A DNA stretch of 64,000 bases. Source: Asterias rubens. Lineage: Eukaryota; Echinodermata; Asteroidea; Forcipulatida; Asteriidae. Shown in pieces: positions 18,968-31,679 of this stretch. Made by a program: the position numbers and the translations under genes. The stretch lies in assembly GCF_902459465.1 (NCBI RefSeq), contig NC_047077.1:1364001-1428000 (forward strand), read 5' to 3'. The stretch's first letter is position 1; each line of letters begins with the position of its first letter. The notes beneath the pieces were generated by a model. It was not told where the DNA came from, did not search any database, and was given only the letters and a program-made list of their open reading frames with translations.

Positions 18968-21900
18968 AGAAACTACCCCCCCCCCCCTCTTTTTGACGCG
19001 AGTTCTAACGAGCTCAAAATGCTGTCCCAAACAAATGTCAAAACCTTCTCATCAGTATAATTTACATGGGGAATGTGGCATCCTAGACTGTAGCCGGCAA
19101 AAACTTAAACCAAGGGGTTGACATCACTACAACATGTTAGGACTGAATTTGTCTATGTCCCCTCTAGATACCCTGTATAACGTAGTAAAAATGAGACCGT
19201 TAAGTTGGCATAGCGCCCTCAATTTGCTCTGTTTTCCTCGATTAATTCATTGTTCTTTTCAGTCGTAGAGAGTCATAGAGTTGTAGGAGTCCTACAATGA
19301 CCAATGTGATGTTGAATTGAAATTCTCTAATTCTATGTTGTTTAATTATTCACAGTTTATATTCTGCACTGTTGCCGGTCCAAACATGCTTCACACAAAT
19401 AGTTGCCAGTAAATTAAACAAAGTTTAAACACAGACTGACCAATGTTCACTCGATGTCATGTGTTTGTGCACGGAAAGTAGCATACATTGCCCTTATTGT
19501 AATGATTTTGCTGCCAATACTTTTAAGATAAATCTCCCGAAGAAGTTGCAAATCCCTTTATCTACACCCTCAAATTAGGTATTAGAAGGAGAAGCTGTCA
19601 GGTACGAGTCGGTCAACTTTGCGATCTCCCTTATACCAGCCCGACTTCTCGCCGTACACAACGCAAAAACCACGGCGCTCGGACTCGCTCAAACCTCAGT
19701 AATTTCAAAGTCTAACCATACTCTCATAAATAAACCTGTTTTGTAGTAGAATACTGGAAATATCAAACAGTTAATGTAATTTAAATCATTGTCACAAAAA
19801 ACAAACAAACTAAAACTCCTTGACTATGACCACCAAAATCCGAACTACGTTACCGCCCCCCCCCTTTTACGGGCTAAAACGCTGTCCCAAACCAATGTTG
19901 TCAAAACCTTCTCATCAGCTCAATGCTTATTTTAGCACTTTTATTACATGAGGAATCTGGCATCCTACACTGTAGCCGGTAAAAACTTACTTAAAGCAAG
20001 GGGTTGACAAAACTACAACGTGTAAGGACTGAATCTGTCTATGTCCCCGCTAGATACCCCGTATAACGTAGTAAAAATGAGACCGTTAAGTTGGCATAGC
20101 GCCCTCAATTTGCTCTGTTTCCCTCGATTAATTCATTGTTCTTTTCAGTCGTAGAGAGTCATAGAGTTGTAAGAGTCCTACAGTGAACAATGTGATGTTG
20201 AATTGAAATTCTCTAATTCTATGTTGTTTAATTATTCACAGTTTATATTCTGCACTGTTGCCAGTCCAAACAAGCTTCACACAAATAATTGCCAGTAAAT
20301 TAAACAAAGTTTATCTTGGAGAAGATGCTATTAGGCAAACCAATGAGCTTTGCACACGGTTACGTGCAACGACGGGGCGAGCACAAAACAAACCATTTAC
20401 TTAGTCTCGTTATACACAAAATTAAAACTATATTTCTGGAAAGGAAGAATATTCCTGAGTTAGTAACATGAGACCTTACCGGTGGCTGACGTTGCCAGTT
20501 AGTAATGGTTAAACACAGATTGACCAATGTTCACTCGATGTCATGTGTTTGTGCCTATGGTTTTACTCTGCCCTCGTTATAACGATTTTGCTGCAAATAC
20601 TTTTAAAATAAATCTCCCGAAGAAGCTGCAAATCCCTATATTTACACCCTCGGGGTAGCTGTCAGCTACGAGTCGGACAACTTCGCGATCTCCCTTATCA
20701 CATTCCGACTTCACGCCGTACACAGCGCAAAAACCACGGCGCTGGGGCTCGCTCAAACCTCAGTAATTTACGTAGTCTAACCATACTCTCAAAAAGAAAC
20801 CTGTTTTGTAGTAGAATACTGGAAATATCAAACAGCAAATGTGATTTAAAGCATTGTCACAAGAAGAAAAAAAAACTACTTGACTATGACCACCAAAATG
20901 CAAACTACAATACCCCCCCCCCCCTATTGTACGGGCTAAAACGCTGTCCCAAACAATGTTGTCAAAACCTTCTCATCAGCTCAATGCTTATTTTAGAACT
21001 TTTATTACATGAGGAATCTGGCATCCTACACTGTAGCCGGCAAAAACTTAAACCAAGGGGTTGACAAAACTACAACATGTAAAGACTGAATCTGTCTATA
21101 ATCCCGCTAGATACCCTGTATAATGTAGTAAAAATGAGACCGTTAAGTTAGCATAGCGCCCTCAATTTGCTCTGTTTTCCTCGATTTATTCATTGTTCTT
21201 TTAAGTCGTAAGGAGTCATAGAGTTGTAGGAGTCCTACAGTGACCAATGTGATGTTGAATTGAAATTCTGTAATTCTTTGTTGTTTAATTCTTCACATTT
21301 TCTATTCTGCACTGTTGCCAGTCCAAACAAGCTTCACACAAATAATTGCCAGTAATAAACAAAGTTTATATTGGAGAAGATGCTATCAGGCAAACCAATG
21401 AGTTTTGCACACGGTTACGTGCAACGACGGGCCGAGCACAAAACAAACCATTTACTTAGTCTCGTTATACACAAATCTTGAACTATATTTATGCAAAGGA
21501 AGAATATTCCTGTTAGTAACTTGAGACCTTACAGTAGGCTGACGTTGCTAGTAATGGGTAAACACAGACTGACCAATGTTCACTCGATGTCATGTGTTTG
21601 TAAACGGAAAGTAGCACACATTGCGCTCATTGTAATGATTTTGCTGCCAATACTTTTAAGATAAATCTCCCGAAGAAGTTGCAAATCCCTTTATCTACAC
21701 CCTCAAATGAAATATTAGAAGGAGAAGCTGTCAGGTACGAGTCGGTCAACTTTGCGATCTCCCTTATACCAGCCCGACTTCTCGCCGTACACAACGCAAA
21801 AACCACGGCGCTCGGACTCGCTCAAACCTCAGTAGTTTCAAAGTCTAATTATACACTCATAAATAAACCTGTTTTGTAGTAGAATACACGAAATATCAAA

Positions 21901-24900
21901 CAGCTAATGTAATTTAAATCATTGTCACAAAAAACAAACAAACTAAAACTCCTTTACTATGACCACCAAAATACAAACTATGTACCCCCCCCCCCCTCTT
22001 TTACGGGCTAAAACGCTGTCCCAAACCAATGTTGTCATAACCTTCTCATCAGCTCAATGCTTATTCTAGCACTTTTATTGCATGAGGAATCTGGCATTCT
22101 ACACTGTAGCCGGTAAAAACTTAAACCAAGGGGTTGACAAAACTACAACATGTAAGGACTGAATCTGTCTATGTCCTAGCTAGATACCCTGTATAACGTA
22201 GTAAAAATGAGACCGTTAAGTTGGCATAGCGCCCTCAATTTGCTCTGTTTTCTTCGATTTATTTATTGTTCTTTTAAGTCGTAGGGAGTCATAGAGTTGT
22301 AGGAGTCCTACAACGACCAATGTGATGTTGAATTGAATATCTGTAATTCTATTTAATTAGTCACATTTTGTGTTCTGCACTGTTGCCAGTCCAAACAAGC
22401 TTTTAACAAATATTTGCCATTAAATTAAACAAAGTTTATATTGGAGAAGATGCTATTAGGCAAACCAATGAGCTTTGCACACGGTTACGTGCAACGACGG
22501 GGCGAGCACAAAACAAACCATTTACTTAGTCTCGTTATACACAAAATTAGAACTATATTCATGGAAAGGAAGAATATTCCTTAATTAGTAACGTGAGACC
22601 TTACCGTAGGCTGACGTTGCCAGTTAGTAATGGTTAAACACAGATTGACCAACGTTCACTCGATGTCATGTGTTTGTGCACGGAAAGTAGCCTATGGTTT
22701 TACTCTGCCCTCATTGTAACGATTTTGCTGCAAATACTTTTAAGATGAATCTCCCGAAGAAGCTGCAAATCCCTATAATTACACCCTCAATCTATTTTAT
22801 TAGAAAGGGTAGCTGTCAGCTACGAGTCGGACAACTTCGCGATCTCCTTTATCACAGCCCGACTTCACGCCGTACACAGCGCAAAAACCACGGCGCTCGG
22901 GCTCTCTCAAACCTCAGTAATTTACGTAGTCTAACCATACTCTCAAAAAGAAACCTGTTTTGTAGTAGAATACTGGAAATATCAAACAGCAAATGTGATT
23001 TAAAGCATTGTCACAAGAAAAAAAAACCTACTTGACTATGACCACCAAAATGCAAACTACAATACCCCCCCCCCCTTATTTTACGGGCTAAAACGCTGTC
23101 CCAAACAATGTTGTCAAAACCTTCTCATCAGTATAATGCTTATTTTAGCACTTTTATTACATGAGGAATCTGGCATCCTACACTGTAGCCGGCAAAAACT
23201 TAAACCAAGGGGTTGACAACACAACAACATGTAAGGACTGAACCTGTCTATGTCCCAGCTAGATACCCTGTATAACGTAGTAAAAATGAGACCGTTAAGT
23301 TGACATAGCGCCCTCAATTTACTCTGTTTTCCTCGATTAATTCATTGTTCTTTTCAGTCGTAGAGAGTCATAGAGTTGTAAGAGTCCTACAATGACCAAT
23401 GTGATGTTTTATTGAAATTCTCTAATTCTATGTTGTTTAATTATTCACAGTTTATATTCTGCACTGTTGCCAGTCCAAACAAGCTTCACATAAATAATTG
23501 CCAGTAAATTAAACAAAGTTTATCTTGGAGAAGATGCTATTAGGCAAACCAATGAGTTTTGCACCAGTTACGTGTAACGACGGGCCGAGCGCAAAAAAAC
23601 CATTTACTTAGTCTCGTTATACAAAAAATTAGAACTATATTTCTGGAAAGGAAGAATATTCCGGAGTTAGCAACATGATACCTTATCGGTGGCTGACGTT
23701 GCCAGTAATGGGTAAACACAGATTGACCAATGTTCACTCGATGTGATGTGTTTGTGCACGGAAAGTAGCCTATGGTTTTACATTGCCCTCATTGTAATGA
23801 TTTTGCTGCCAATGCTTTTAAGATAAATCTCCGAAGAAGCTGCAAATCCCTATATTTACACCCTCGGGGTAGCTGTCAGCTACGAGTCGGACAACTTCGC
23901 TATCTCCCTTATCACAGCCCGACTTCACGCCGTACACAGCGCAAAAACCACGGCGCTCGGGCTCGCTCAAACCTCAGTAATTTACGTAGTCTCTAAGCAT
24001 ACTCTCAAAAAGAAACCTGTTTTGTAGTAGAATACTGGAAATATCAAACAGCAAATGTGATTTACAGCATTGTCATACACAAATAAAAAAAAACTACTTG
24101 TCTAAGACCACCAAAATCCAAACTATGTACCCCCCCCCCCCCCTCTTTTACGGGCTAAAACGCTGTCCCAAACAATGTTGTCAAAACCTTCTCATCAGTA
24201 TAATGCTTATTTTAGCACTTTTATGACATGGGAATCTTTCATCCTAGACTGTTGCCGGTAAAAACTTAAACCAAGGGGTTGACAACACTACAACATGTAA
24301 GGACTGAATCTGTCTATGTCCCAGCTAGATGCCCTGTATAACGTAGAACAAATGAGACCGTTAAGTTAGCATAGCGCCCTCAATTTGCTCTGTTTTCCTC
24401 GATTAATTCATTGTTCTTTTCAGTCGTAGAGAGTCATAGAGTTGTAAGAGTCCTACAGTGAACAATGTGATGTTGAATTGAAATTCTCTAATTCTATGTT
24501 GTTTAATTATTCACAGTTTATATTCTGCACTGTTGCCAGTCCAAACAAGCTTCACACAAATAATTGCCAGTAAATTAAACAAAGTTATTCTTTGAGAAGA
24601 TGCTATTAGGCAAACCAATGAGCTTTGCACACGGTAACGTGCAACGACGGGGCGAGCACAAAACAAACCATTTACTTAGTCTCGTTATACACAAAATTAA
24701 AACTATATTTCTGGAAAGGAAGAATATTCCTGAGTTAGTAACATGAGACCTTACCGGTGGCTGACGTTGCCAGTTAGTAATGGTTAAACACAGATTGACC
24801 AATGTTCACTCGATGTCATGTGTTTGTGCACGGAAAGTAGCCTATGGTTTTACATTGCCCTCGTTATAACGATTTTGCTGCAAATACTTTTAAGATAAAT

Positions 24901-25612
24901 CTCCGAAGAAGCTGCAAATCCCTATATTTACACCCTCAAATTATTGTATTAGAAGGGGTAGCTGTCAGCTACGAGTCGGACAACTTCGCGATCTCCCTTA
25001 TCACAGCCCGACTTCACGCCGTACACAGTGCAAAAACCACGGCGCTCGGGCTCGCTCATATCTCAGTAATTTACGTAGTCTAACTAAAAAAGAAACCTGT
25101 TTTGTATATCAAACAGCAAATGTGATTTAAATCATTTTCACACAAAAACAAAGAAAAACTACATGACTATGACCACCAAAATCCAAACTACGTACCCCCC
25201 CCCTCTTTTACGGGCTAAGCCTCTGTCCCAAACAATGTTGTCAAAACCTTCTCATCAGTATAATGCTTATTTTAGCACTTTTATTACATGAGGAATCTGG
25301 CATCCTACACTGTAGCCGGCAAAAACTTAAACCAAGGGGTTGACAACACTACAACATGTAAGGACTGAATCTGTCTATGTCCCAGCTAGATACCCTGTAT
25401 AACGTAGTAAAAATGAGACCGTTAAGTTGGCATAGCGCCCTCAATTTGCTCTGTTTTCCTCGATTTATTCATTGTTCTTTTAAGTCGTAGAGAGTCATAG
25501 AGTTGTAAGAGTCCTACAATGACCAATGTGATGTTGAATTGAAATCATATATTTGTTAATTTGTTTACGGTTTTTATTGTGTAGTCTACTGTTGCCAGTC
25601 CAAACAAGCTTT
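18968..25612. repeat. Satellite array, ~1.07-kb units, about 6.3 copies
   Basis: Units begin at a run of 7-13 C bases (about 18968, 19850, 20910, 21983, 23063, 24127 and 25193). The landmark CCGTTAAGTT[GA][GA]CATAGC falls at 19197, 20083, 21140, 22213, 23292, 24358 and 25419, spaced 886, 1057, 1073, 1079, 1066 and 1061. Each unit has a GTTGTARGAGTCCTACA palindrome, a CpG-rich block around CACGGCGCTCGGGCTCGCTC and a block holding ACGTGCAACGACGGG. The first unit lacks about 190 bases. Short frames recur in the CpG block, but none is shared intact by all units. Confidence 0.93.
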
Positions 25613-27035
25613 AATTTGTTGTTTTTAGGAAATTTAACCAAATTGACCTTGTACATGATGAAATAGGTAGCGCTGTGTAGCCTCGTCCAAGGCTCTGTAC
25701 GCAAGCACCGGCCTGCTCTTAATTCACGAACTGCATAGATACTATACTGCACGGTACATAACATTACTTGATACCGTGGGGTCGAAGCATGGCTTTTCGA
25801 GGTTTTTGAACCGCGTACAACCAACAACTCTAGGGGTGCATAGCTCCGCAGTTAGCGGAATCGTGAAATTAGACCATGTATTTTATATCCATCGCTAAGC
25901 TTGCTCCACGAATTAACAACCCTGGCTTACAATCTAAAATGTATCATTTCGTTCTTGTAATTTTTAAACTTTCAAAAAGACCGGACTGAGATACGTATCA
26001 TCTTGAAGCGACTAAGTTTCCCATCAGACATACCGACCTTCCAGGCCCCTTGCTCACGGTCAAGGAAATACTGTCGCTTTTTGAGATTCTCGGGACAACA
26101 AATCTAAGAGGTCTCGACTAGGTCGTCGTACTTTTTTGGGACCGTTAAACTGACATAGCTCCCTCACCGGGCTAAGTCATGATCCATTGTTCTTGTCGGG
26201 GCTTTCTGTTCAAGAAGTTGATGGAGTCCCATGAGGTCCAATGTGATTTTGACTTTAAATTAAATGTCATTCCAAGGGAAATCCTAAGCTTGGCATCCAT
26301 TGTTTTTTCCTCTCAGCCTCGATATGAAGGTGCTAAGACAGAGTGCCAAAATTGTTGGTTATTAGAAGTAAATGAAGAAGTGGGAAATGTTCTGTGCAGT
26401 GAAATGGAATATACGCCGACTGTATACGTGTGTGTACTTCTGAAGGATTTCACTTGTATTTGAAAAACTTATTGTTCACGCCTTAGAAGAAAACAAAACA
26501 AAATAAAGTTTCCAATAATTTTGCTCATCAGCAAATTAATACTGGGTGACCTTCCATACCTTTATTCGTTTTACCAAGATGTAAACTCATGTGGAAGGCC
26601 AACTACTTTGATGTTCTTCTGTAATGTGATGTTCCCTGGATAAACCTTTATTGGTTTACCCTTTGACTAGGTTACAATACAACAAATAATCTAACTAGAT
26701 CACTTATTTACAGAGTGTAAAACAATTCAAATTTAAGGTTAAATTTCGCGAATTTACTGCTAGTAATTATTACTTCCAAAACATAGCAATTGGATAGTAG
26801 AAACTGCTAGTGCCACAATTTTCTCTACTCTGAAACCAATTGTAATCAAACCGAGGCAGAAAGGGAAATTGGTCTGGGCCCTTAGTTTTAACTTCAAAAT
26901 CCGTATATGTTATTGTTATTTCAGTCTGGATCACGGGGCGACACAGAAAGATGGAAGCTGGCTCAGTGGAGATTGGTTGCTGTTGATACTTATCATGTGG
27001 TAAGTCAAACAAGATTTTTTATTTTACAATATGAA
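25613..27035. other. No gene supported; diverged satellite trace
   Basis: Around 26140-26260 GACCGTTAAACTGACATAGC, CCATTGTTCTTG and GGAGTCCCATGAGGTCCAAT retrace the satellite unit at low similarity, which accounts for the 94-codon frame at 26179-26463. Two related stretches near 26560 and 26645 (CTTTATTCGTTTTACC and CTTTATTGGTTTACCC) suggest a small repeat. Nothing else is recognised. Confidence 0.4.
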
Positions 27036-29571
27036 ATGAAAGTTATATAATACTAGAATGGATGTTTCAGTTTGCATTGTTTTGATGTAGCAGTCAGTCT
27101 GTACTATTCTGAAATCGTACAGCAAGCTATGGGTTAGCCCGGCATGCTTGCGTTCATTGTGAATAGCATCCAGTGCCAATTGTATTTTAAACGTATATTG
27201 AAACGTAATTCAAGCTTTTAAGCATTGTTTTAAACTAATGTTTTTTTATGAACGAAATCGGGGGGGGGGGCAGGCATTATTCCTTCCACATAAGTTTGGA
27301 TATCACTTATTTCATTGGAGAAAAAAAACAAGACAAAAAAATATATTGCAAAATTAAATTCAAGCTTTTAAGAACTGTTTTAATTTATAAGTGATTTATT
27401 AGGGAAAAACAAGCTTGAGAGTACAATTTAATGTTTATTATGAAATTAACTTTCAAAGATTTTATCAGTGGACACTGGTTTCTTCTTTTGCTGTGTTATT
27501 ATATCCAAGCCTGCCAAAGTGCCCTTTCGTACTACTGGCAGTGATCTACATATCTATAGGAAGCAAAGACTAGTTACAAAGGAACTGGCAACCACACCAT
27601 TGTTTAAAAACCACGCCAACTGAAACCAACCTTTGTAGTGTTATATAACAGACCAGACCAGTACAATGCTAAGTTCAGGCAACCTTTAATCATATCCAAC
27701 AAAGTTTGGTACGGTCCCTATGTGAACACGGTCCCTCGAAGCAAATGCAAGTGTCAAATACTTAACAAGAATAGGGCCAAGCAATATCCCTTTCATATAG
27801 ATTTGGATACATTTATTTCAACGCAGAAATAACTTTGACAACAAAATATATTGAAACGTAATTCAAGCTTTTAAGCATTGTTTTAAACTTATGGTTTTTT
27901 ATGAACAAAATGGCGGGGGGCAGGCATTATTCCTTCCATAAAAGTTTGGATATCACTTATTTCATGGGAGAAAAAAAAACAGGACAACAAAAATATATTG
28001 CAAAATTAAATTCCAGCTTTTAAGAACTGTTTTAACTTATAAGTGATTTATATTAGGGAAAAAAACAAGCTTGAGAGTACAATTCAATGTTTATTATGAA
28101 ATTAACTTTCAAAGATTTTATCAGTGGACACTGGTTTCTTTTTTTTCTGTGTTATTATATCCAAGTCTGCCAAAGTGCCTTTTCGTACTACTGGCAGTGA
28201 TCTAATCCAACGGTTCTTTTCAGAACCACCCCAACTCATTTAGAGATTGTTATTACATGGTGTTACCGCAAACTTTTCTATATCTTACTTCCACCATGCA
28301 AAGTTTCAAATCCTAATAATGTTTATTATGAAATTAACTTTCAAAGATTTTATCAGTGGACACTGGTTTCTTCTTTTTCTGTGTTATTACATCCAAGCCT
28401 GCCAAAGTGCCTTTTCGAACTTTCGGCAGTGATCTACATATCTAAAGGAAGCAAAGACTAGTTACAAAGGAACTGGCAACCACACCATTGTTCAAAAACC
28501 ACGCCAACTGAAACCAACCTTTGTAGTGTTATATAACAGACCAGACCAGTACAATGCTAAGTTCAGGCAGCCTTTAATCATATCCACAAAAAAAGTTTCT
28601 ACGGTCCCTTCCACGGTCCCTCGCAGCAAATGCAAGTGTCAAATACTGAACCAAAAAAGGGCCAGGCAATTAGATGTATTTATTTCACGGCAGGAAAATA
28701 CTATGACAACAAATTATATTTAAAAGTAATTCAAGTATTGCTTTAAAGCATTGTTTTACACTTATTTCCAAAACTAAATTCAAGCTTTTAAGATTTGTTT
28801 AAATTTATACGTGAATTTTAAAGAAAAAAAAGGCTCATGAGCACATTTCAATATTTAATCTGCAATTAATTTTCAACGAGTTTATCAGTGGATATTGGTA
28901 TCTTCCTTTTTCTGTGTTATTATATATATATATATCGAAGCCTGCCAAAGTGTCTTTTCGTACTACTGGCAGTGATCTACATATCTATAGGAAGCAAAGA
29001 CTAGTTACAAAGGAACTGGCAACCACACCAAGTTTGGTACGGTCCCTATGTGAACACGGTCCCTCGAAGCAAATGCAAGTGTCAAATACTTAACAAGAAT
29101 AGGGCCAGGCAATATCCCTTTCATATAGGTTTGGATACATTTTTTTCAACGCAGAAATTACTATGACAACAAAATATATTGAAACGTAATTCAAGCTTTT
29201 AAGCATTGCTTTAAACTAATGTTTTTTAATGAACGAAAAAGGAGGGGGGGCAGGCATTATTCCTTCCATATAAGTTTGGATACACTTATTTGCTCTTTTG
29301 AGGTTAAGGGTCAAAACACCCGAGCCAGCCTTAGAACCCTTTCTGGTACAAGCAGTGGTTGACACTATATTGGAAGTAATGTAGAGCTGGCACTATTGGC
29401 AGACAGACCATTGTTAAAATACAATTGGCACTGGATGCTATTCACAATGAACGCAAGCATACCGGGCTAACCCATAGCTTGCTGTACGATTTCAGAATAG
29501 TACAGACTGACTGCTACATCAAAACAATGCAAACTGAAACATCCATTCTAGTATTATATAACTTTCATTAC
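27036..29571. mobile_element. 2.5-kb element with ~155-bp terminal inverted repeats and internal direct repeats
   Basis: 27036-27190 (from ATGAAAGTTATATAATAC) is mirrored by 29416-29571 with few mismatches. Inside are direct repeats of a module with AAACGTAATTCAAGCTTTT, a poly-G run before CAGGCATTATTCC, CAGTGGACACTGGTTTCTTC, CAGACCAGACCAGTACAATG and GGTCCCTATGTGAACACGG. These recur at about 27200, 27850, 28320-28730 and 29190. No reading frame longer than about 65 codons is kept between modules. It resembles a fold-back or non-autonomous DNA element. Confidence 0.65.
28204..28315 (+). mobile_element. Half-copy of the palindromic MITE with a perfect histone-type stem-loop
   Basis: At 28212-28227 GGTTCTTTTCAGAACC has a perfect 6-bp stem and a TTTC loop, preceded by CCAAC and followed by ACCCC. 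These match the flanks expected of metazoan histone mRNA 3' ends (CCAA before, ACCC after). It is then followed by the right arm of the MITE seen at 11811-11959 (TTTAGAGATTGTTATTACAT). No histone coding sequence or CAAGAAAGA-type downstream element is nearby. Confidence 0.65.
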
Positions 29572-29739
29572 ATAGAATAATAAGATTCAAAGGGGGATTC
29601 TAAAATCTATACATAGCCATACGGTTACTAATTTGTCACAGTCCCTAAACGCACTTGCCTGTCATTAAGGAAAAAACACGCCACGCAGTTGTTTTCCAAA
29701 CCATTCAGCAGTTGACTAGATATATAATTATTTTGGGCT

Positions 29740-30960
29740 TTGGGAAATACTATGACAACAAATTATATTTCAATATAATTTGTTGTCATAGTATTTCCCT
29801 GGCGTGAAATAAATGCATCCAAACCTATATGAAAGGGATATTGCCCTGCCCTTTTTTGGTCAGTATTTGACACGTGCATTTGCTTCGAGGGACCGTGTTC
29901 ACATATAGGGACCGTACCAAAGTTTTTGTGGATATGATTAAAGGTTGCCTGAACTTGGCATTGTACTGGTCTGGTCTGTTATACAACACTACAAAGGTTG
30001 GTTTCAGTTGGCGTGGTTTTTGAACAATGGTGTGGTTGCCAGTTCTTTGTAACTAGTCTTTGCTTCCTATAGATATGTAGATCACTGCCAGTAGTACGAA
30101 GAGGCACTTTGGCAGGCTTGGATATAATAACACAGAAAAAGAAGAAACCAGTGTCCACTGATAAAATCTTTGAAAGTTAATTTCATAATAAACATTGAAT
30201 TGTACTCGCAAGCTTGTTTTTTTCCTAATATAAATCACTTATAAGTTAAACGGTTCTTAAAAGCTTGAATTTAATTTTGCACCATATTTGTTTGTCTTGT
30301 TTTTCTTTCTCCCATGAAATAAGTGATATCCAAACTTATATGGAAGGAATCATGCCTGCCCCGCCCCCCCCCCCCCCTTTTTCGTTCATTAAAAAACATT
30401 AGTTTAAAACAATGCTTAAAAGCTTGAATAACGTTTCAATATATTTTGTTGTCAAAGTAATTTCTGCGTTGAAATAAATGTATCCAAATCTATATGAAAG
30501 GGATTTTGCCTGGCCCTATTCTTGTTTCATGAAAAAACCCTCAAATTTAAAACAATGCTTAAAAGCTTGCGTTTAAAACAAGAAACCAGTGTCCATTGAT
30601 AAAATCTTTGAAAGTTAATTTCATAATAAAGATTGAATTGCACTCTCACGCTCGTTTTCCCCAATAAACCACTTATTAATTAAAACAGTTCTTAAAAGCT
30701 TGAATTTAGTTTTGCAATATATTTGTTTTCCTTTTTTTTCTCCCATGAAACAAGTGATATCCAAACTTATATGGAAGGAATAATGCCTGCCCCATTTTTC
30801 GTTCATTAAAAAACATTGCTTAAAAGCTTTTATTACGTTTCAATATATTTTGTTGTCATAGTAATTTCTGCGTTGAAAAATGTATCCAAACCTATATGAA
30901 AGGGATATTGAACCCTCAAAACACCATAGTTTGCATTAGGGATTATTCTATGCATGCGTC
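29740..30960. repeat. Inverted modules of the 27-29 kb repeat
   Basis: On the minus strand this contains the same modules as 27200-29220: CATTGTACTGGTCTGGTCTG near 29960, AAACCAGTGTCCACTG near 30147, a 17-base C run near 30361 mirroring the poly-G runs, and repeated CGTTTCAATATATTTTGTTG near 30430 and 30836. At least two modules are present, facing the ones to the left. Confidence 0.75.
29742..29799. repeat. Perfect 58-bp palindrome (28-bp arms, 2-base centre)
   Basis: GGGAAATACTATGACAACAA opens the left arm, and the right arm ends TTGTTGTCATAGTATTTCCC. The two arms are exact inverse copies separated by TC. The palindrome sits at the junction between the direct modules to the left and the inverted modules to the right and is made of the module end itself (compare 28690-28722). 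Confidence 0.9.
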
Positions 30961-31059
30961 TATGTGAAACCATAGCTAGTAGGAACACGTACAGAGATTC
31001 AGTCTTGATGGATCTAACATTACAATTTGACAAGCAGACCAAGAATGCTACGATTCGGA

Positions 31060-31430
31060 ATTCTATAGATTGAACAACGCATAACCATGCCAACTGACAC
31101 CACCCATTGCGTTGTTATATAATTATCATAGCATCGAACTGTGCATGTTAAGGTGACTCAGGGAAATGCTGATAAGTTTCAGCAACCTTTAATCCTATGA
31201 TTCCACAAAATGTTTGGTATTGTCCCTATGTAATGGACAGGATCCCCAACAGCAAAATACAAAGTGTAAATCACTGTACAAATCTAGTGTCAGGCCCTGA
31301 AATTCGTTCCAATGTCGGTTTCGATAAATCTATTTCAAGAGAGAATACATGTCATAACTATTCAAATATTATATTTATAGCTTTGAAAAACGACTTAAAT
31401 TTGTATCCATTTGATATAATTTGTTAACAC
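31060..31430 (+). repeat. Diverged plus-strand module of the 27-29 kb repeat
   Basis: The order ATGCCAACTGACACCACCC, GTTATATAATTATCATAGC, CAGCAACCTTTAATCCTATG, GGTATTGTCCCTATG and AAATCTATTTCAAGAGAG follows the module at 27610-27840 at lower similarity. It is an older copy. Confidence 0.5.
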
Positions 31431-31679
31431 ACTTTTCTGTGGGAATAATACGCAATGATATTTTTAAAGCTTTTTTCAAATAATTTTGTTGATGGTTTTC
31501 TTCCCCTTTTCTCTATAAACGAAAGTTGGTAAAATGTATCCCTTTTTAGTGAGGCGGCATAACAAAAAATTTAATAACAATCGTGCATTTTGTGATAAAA
31601 GCAAGGGATTTGGGATATAGGTCAATTAATATGGTACGAAAATATTTGGATATTGGGCCATTTCAATTTCTGCCCCTAG

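Noticed and set aside
22694..25083. 60-113-codon frames recurring in the satellite CpG block
   Set aside because: The frame is interrupted or shifted in other units and switches register between types. It is best explained as a shadow of the repeated sequence.
26179..26463. A 94-codon plus-strand frame
   Set aside because: Its 5' third retraces the diverged satellite unit and it has no recognisable motif or splice context.
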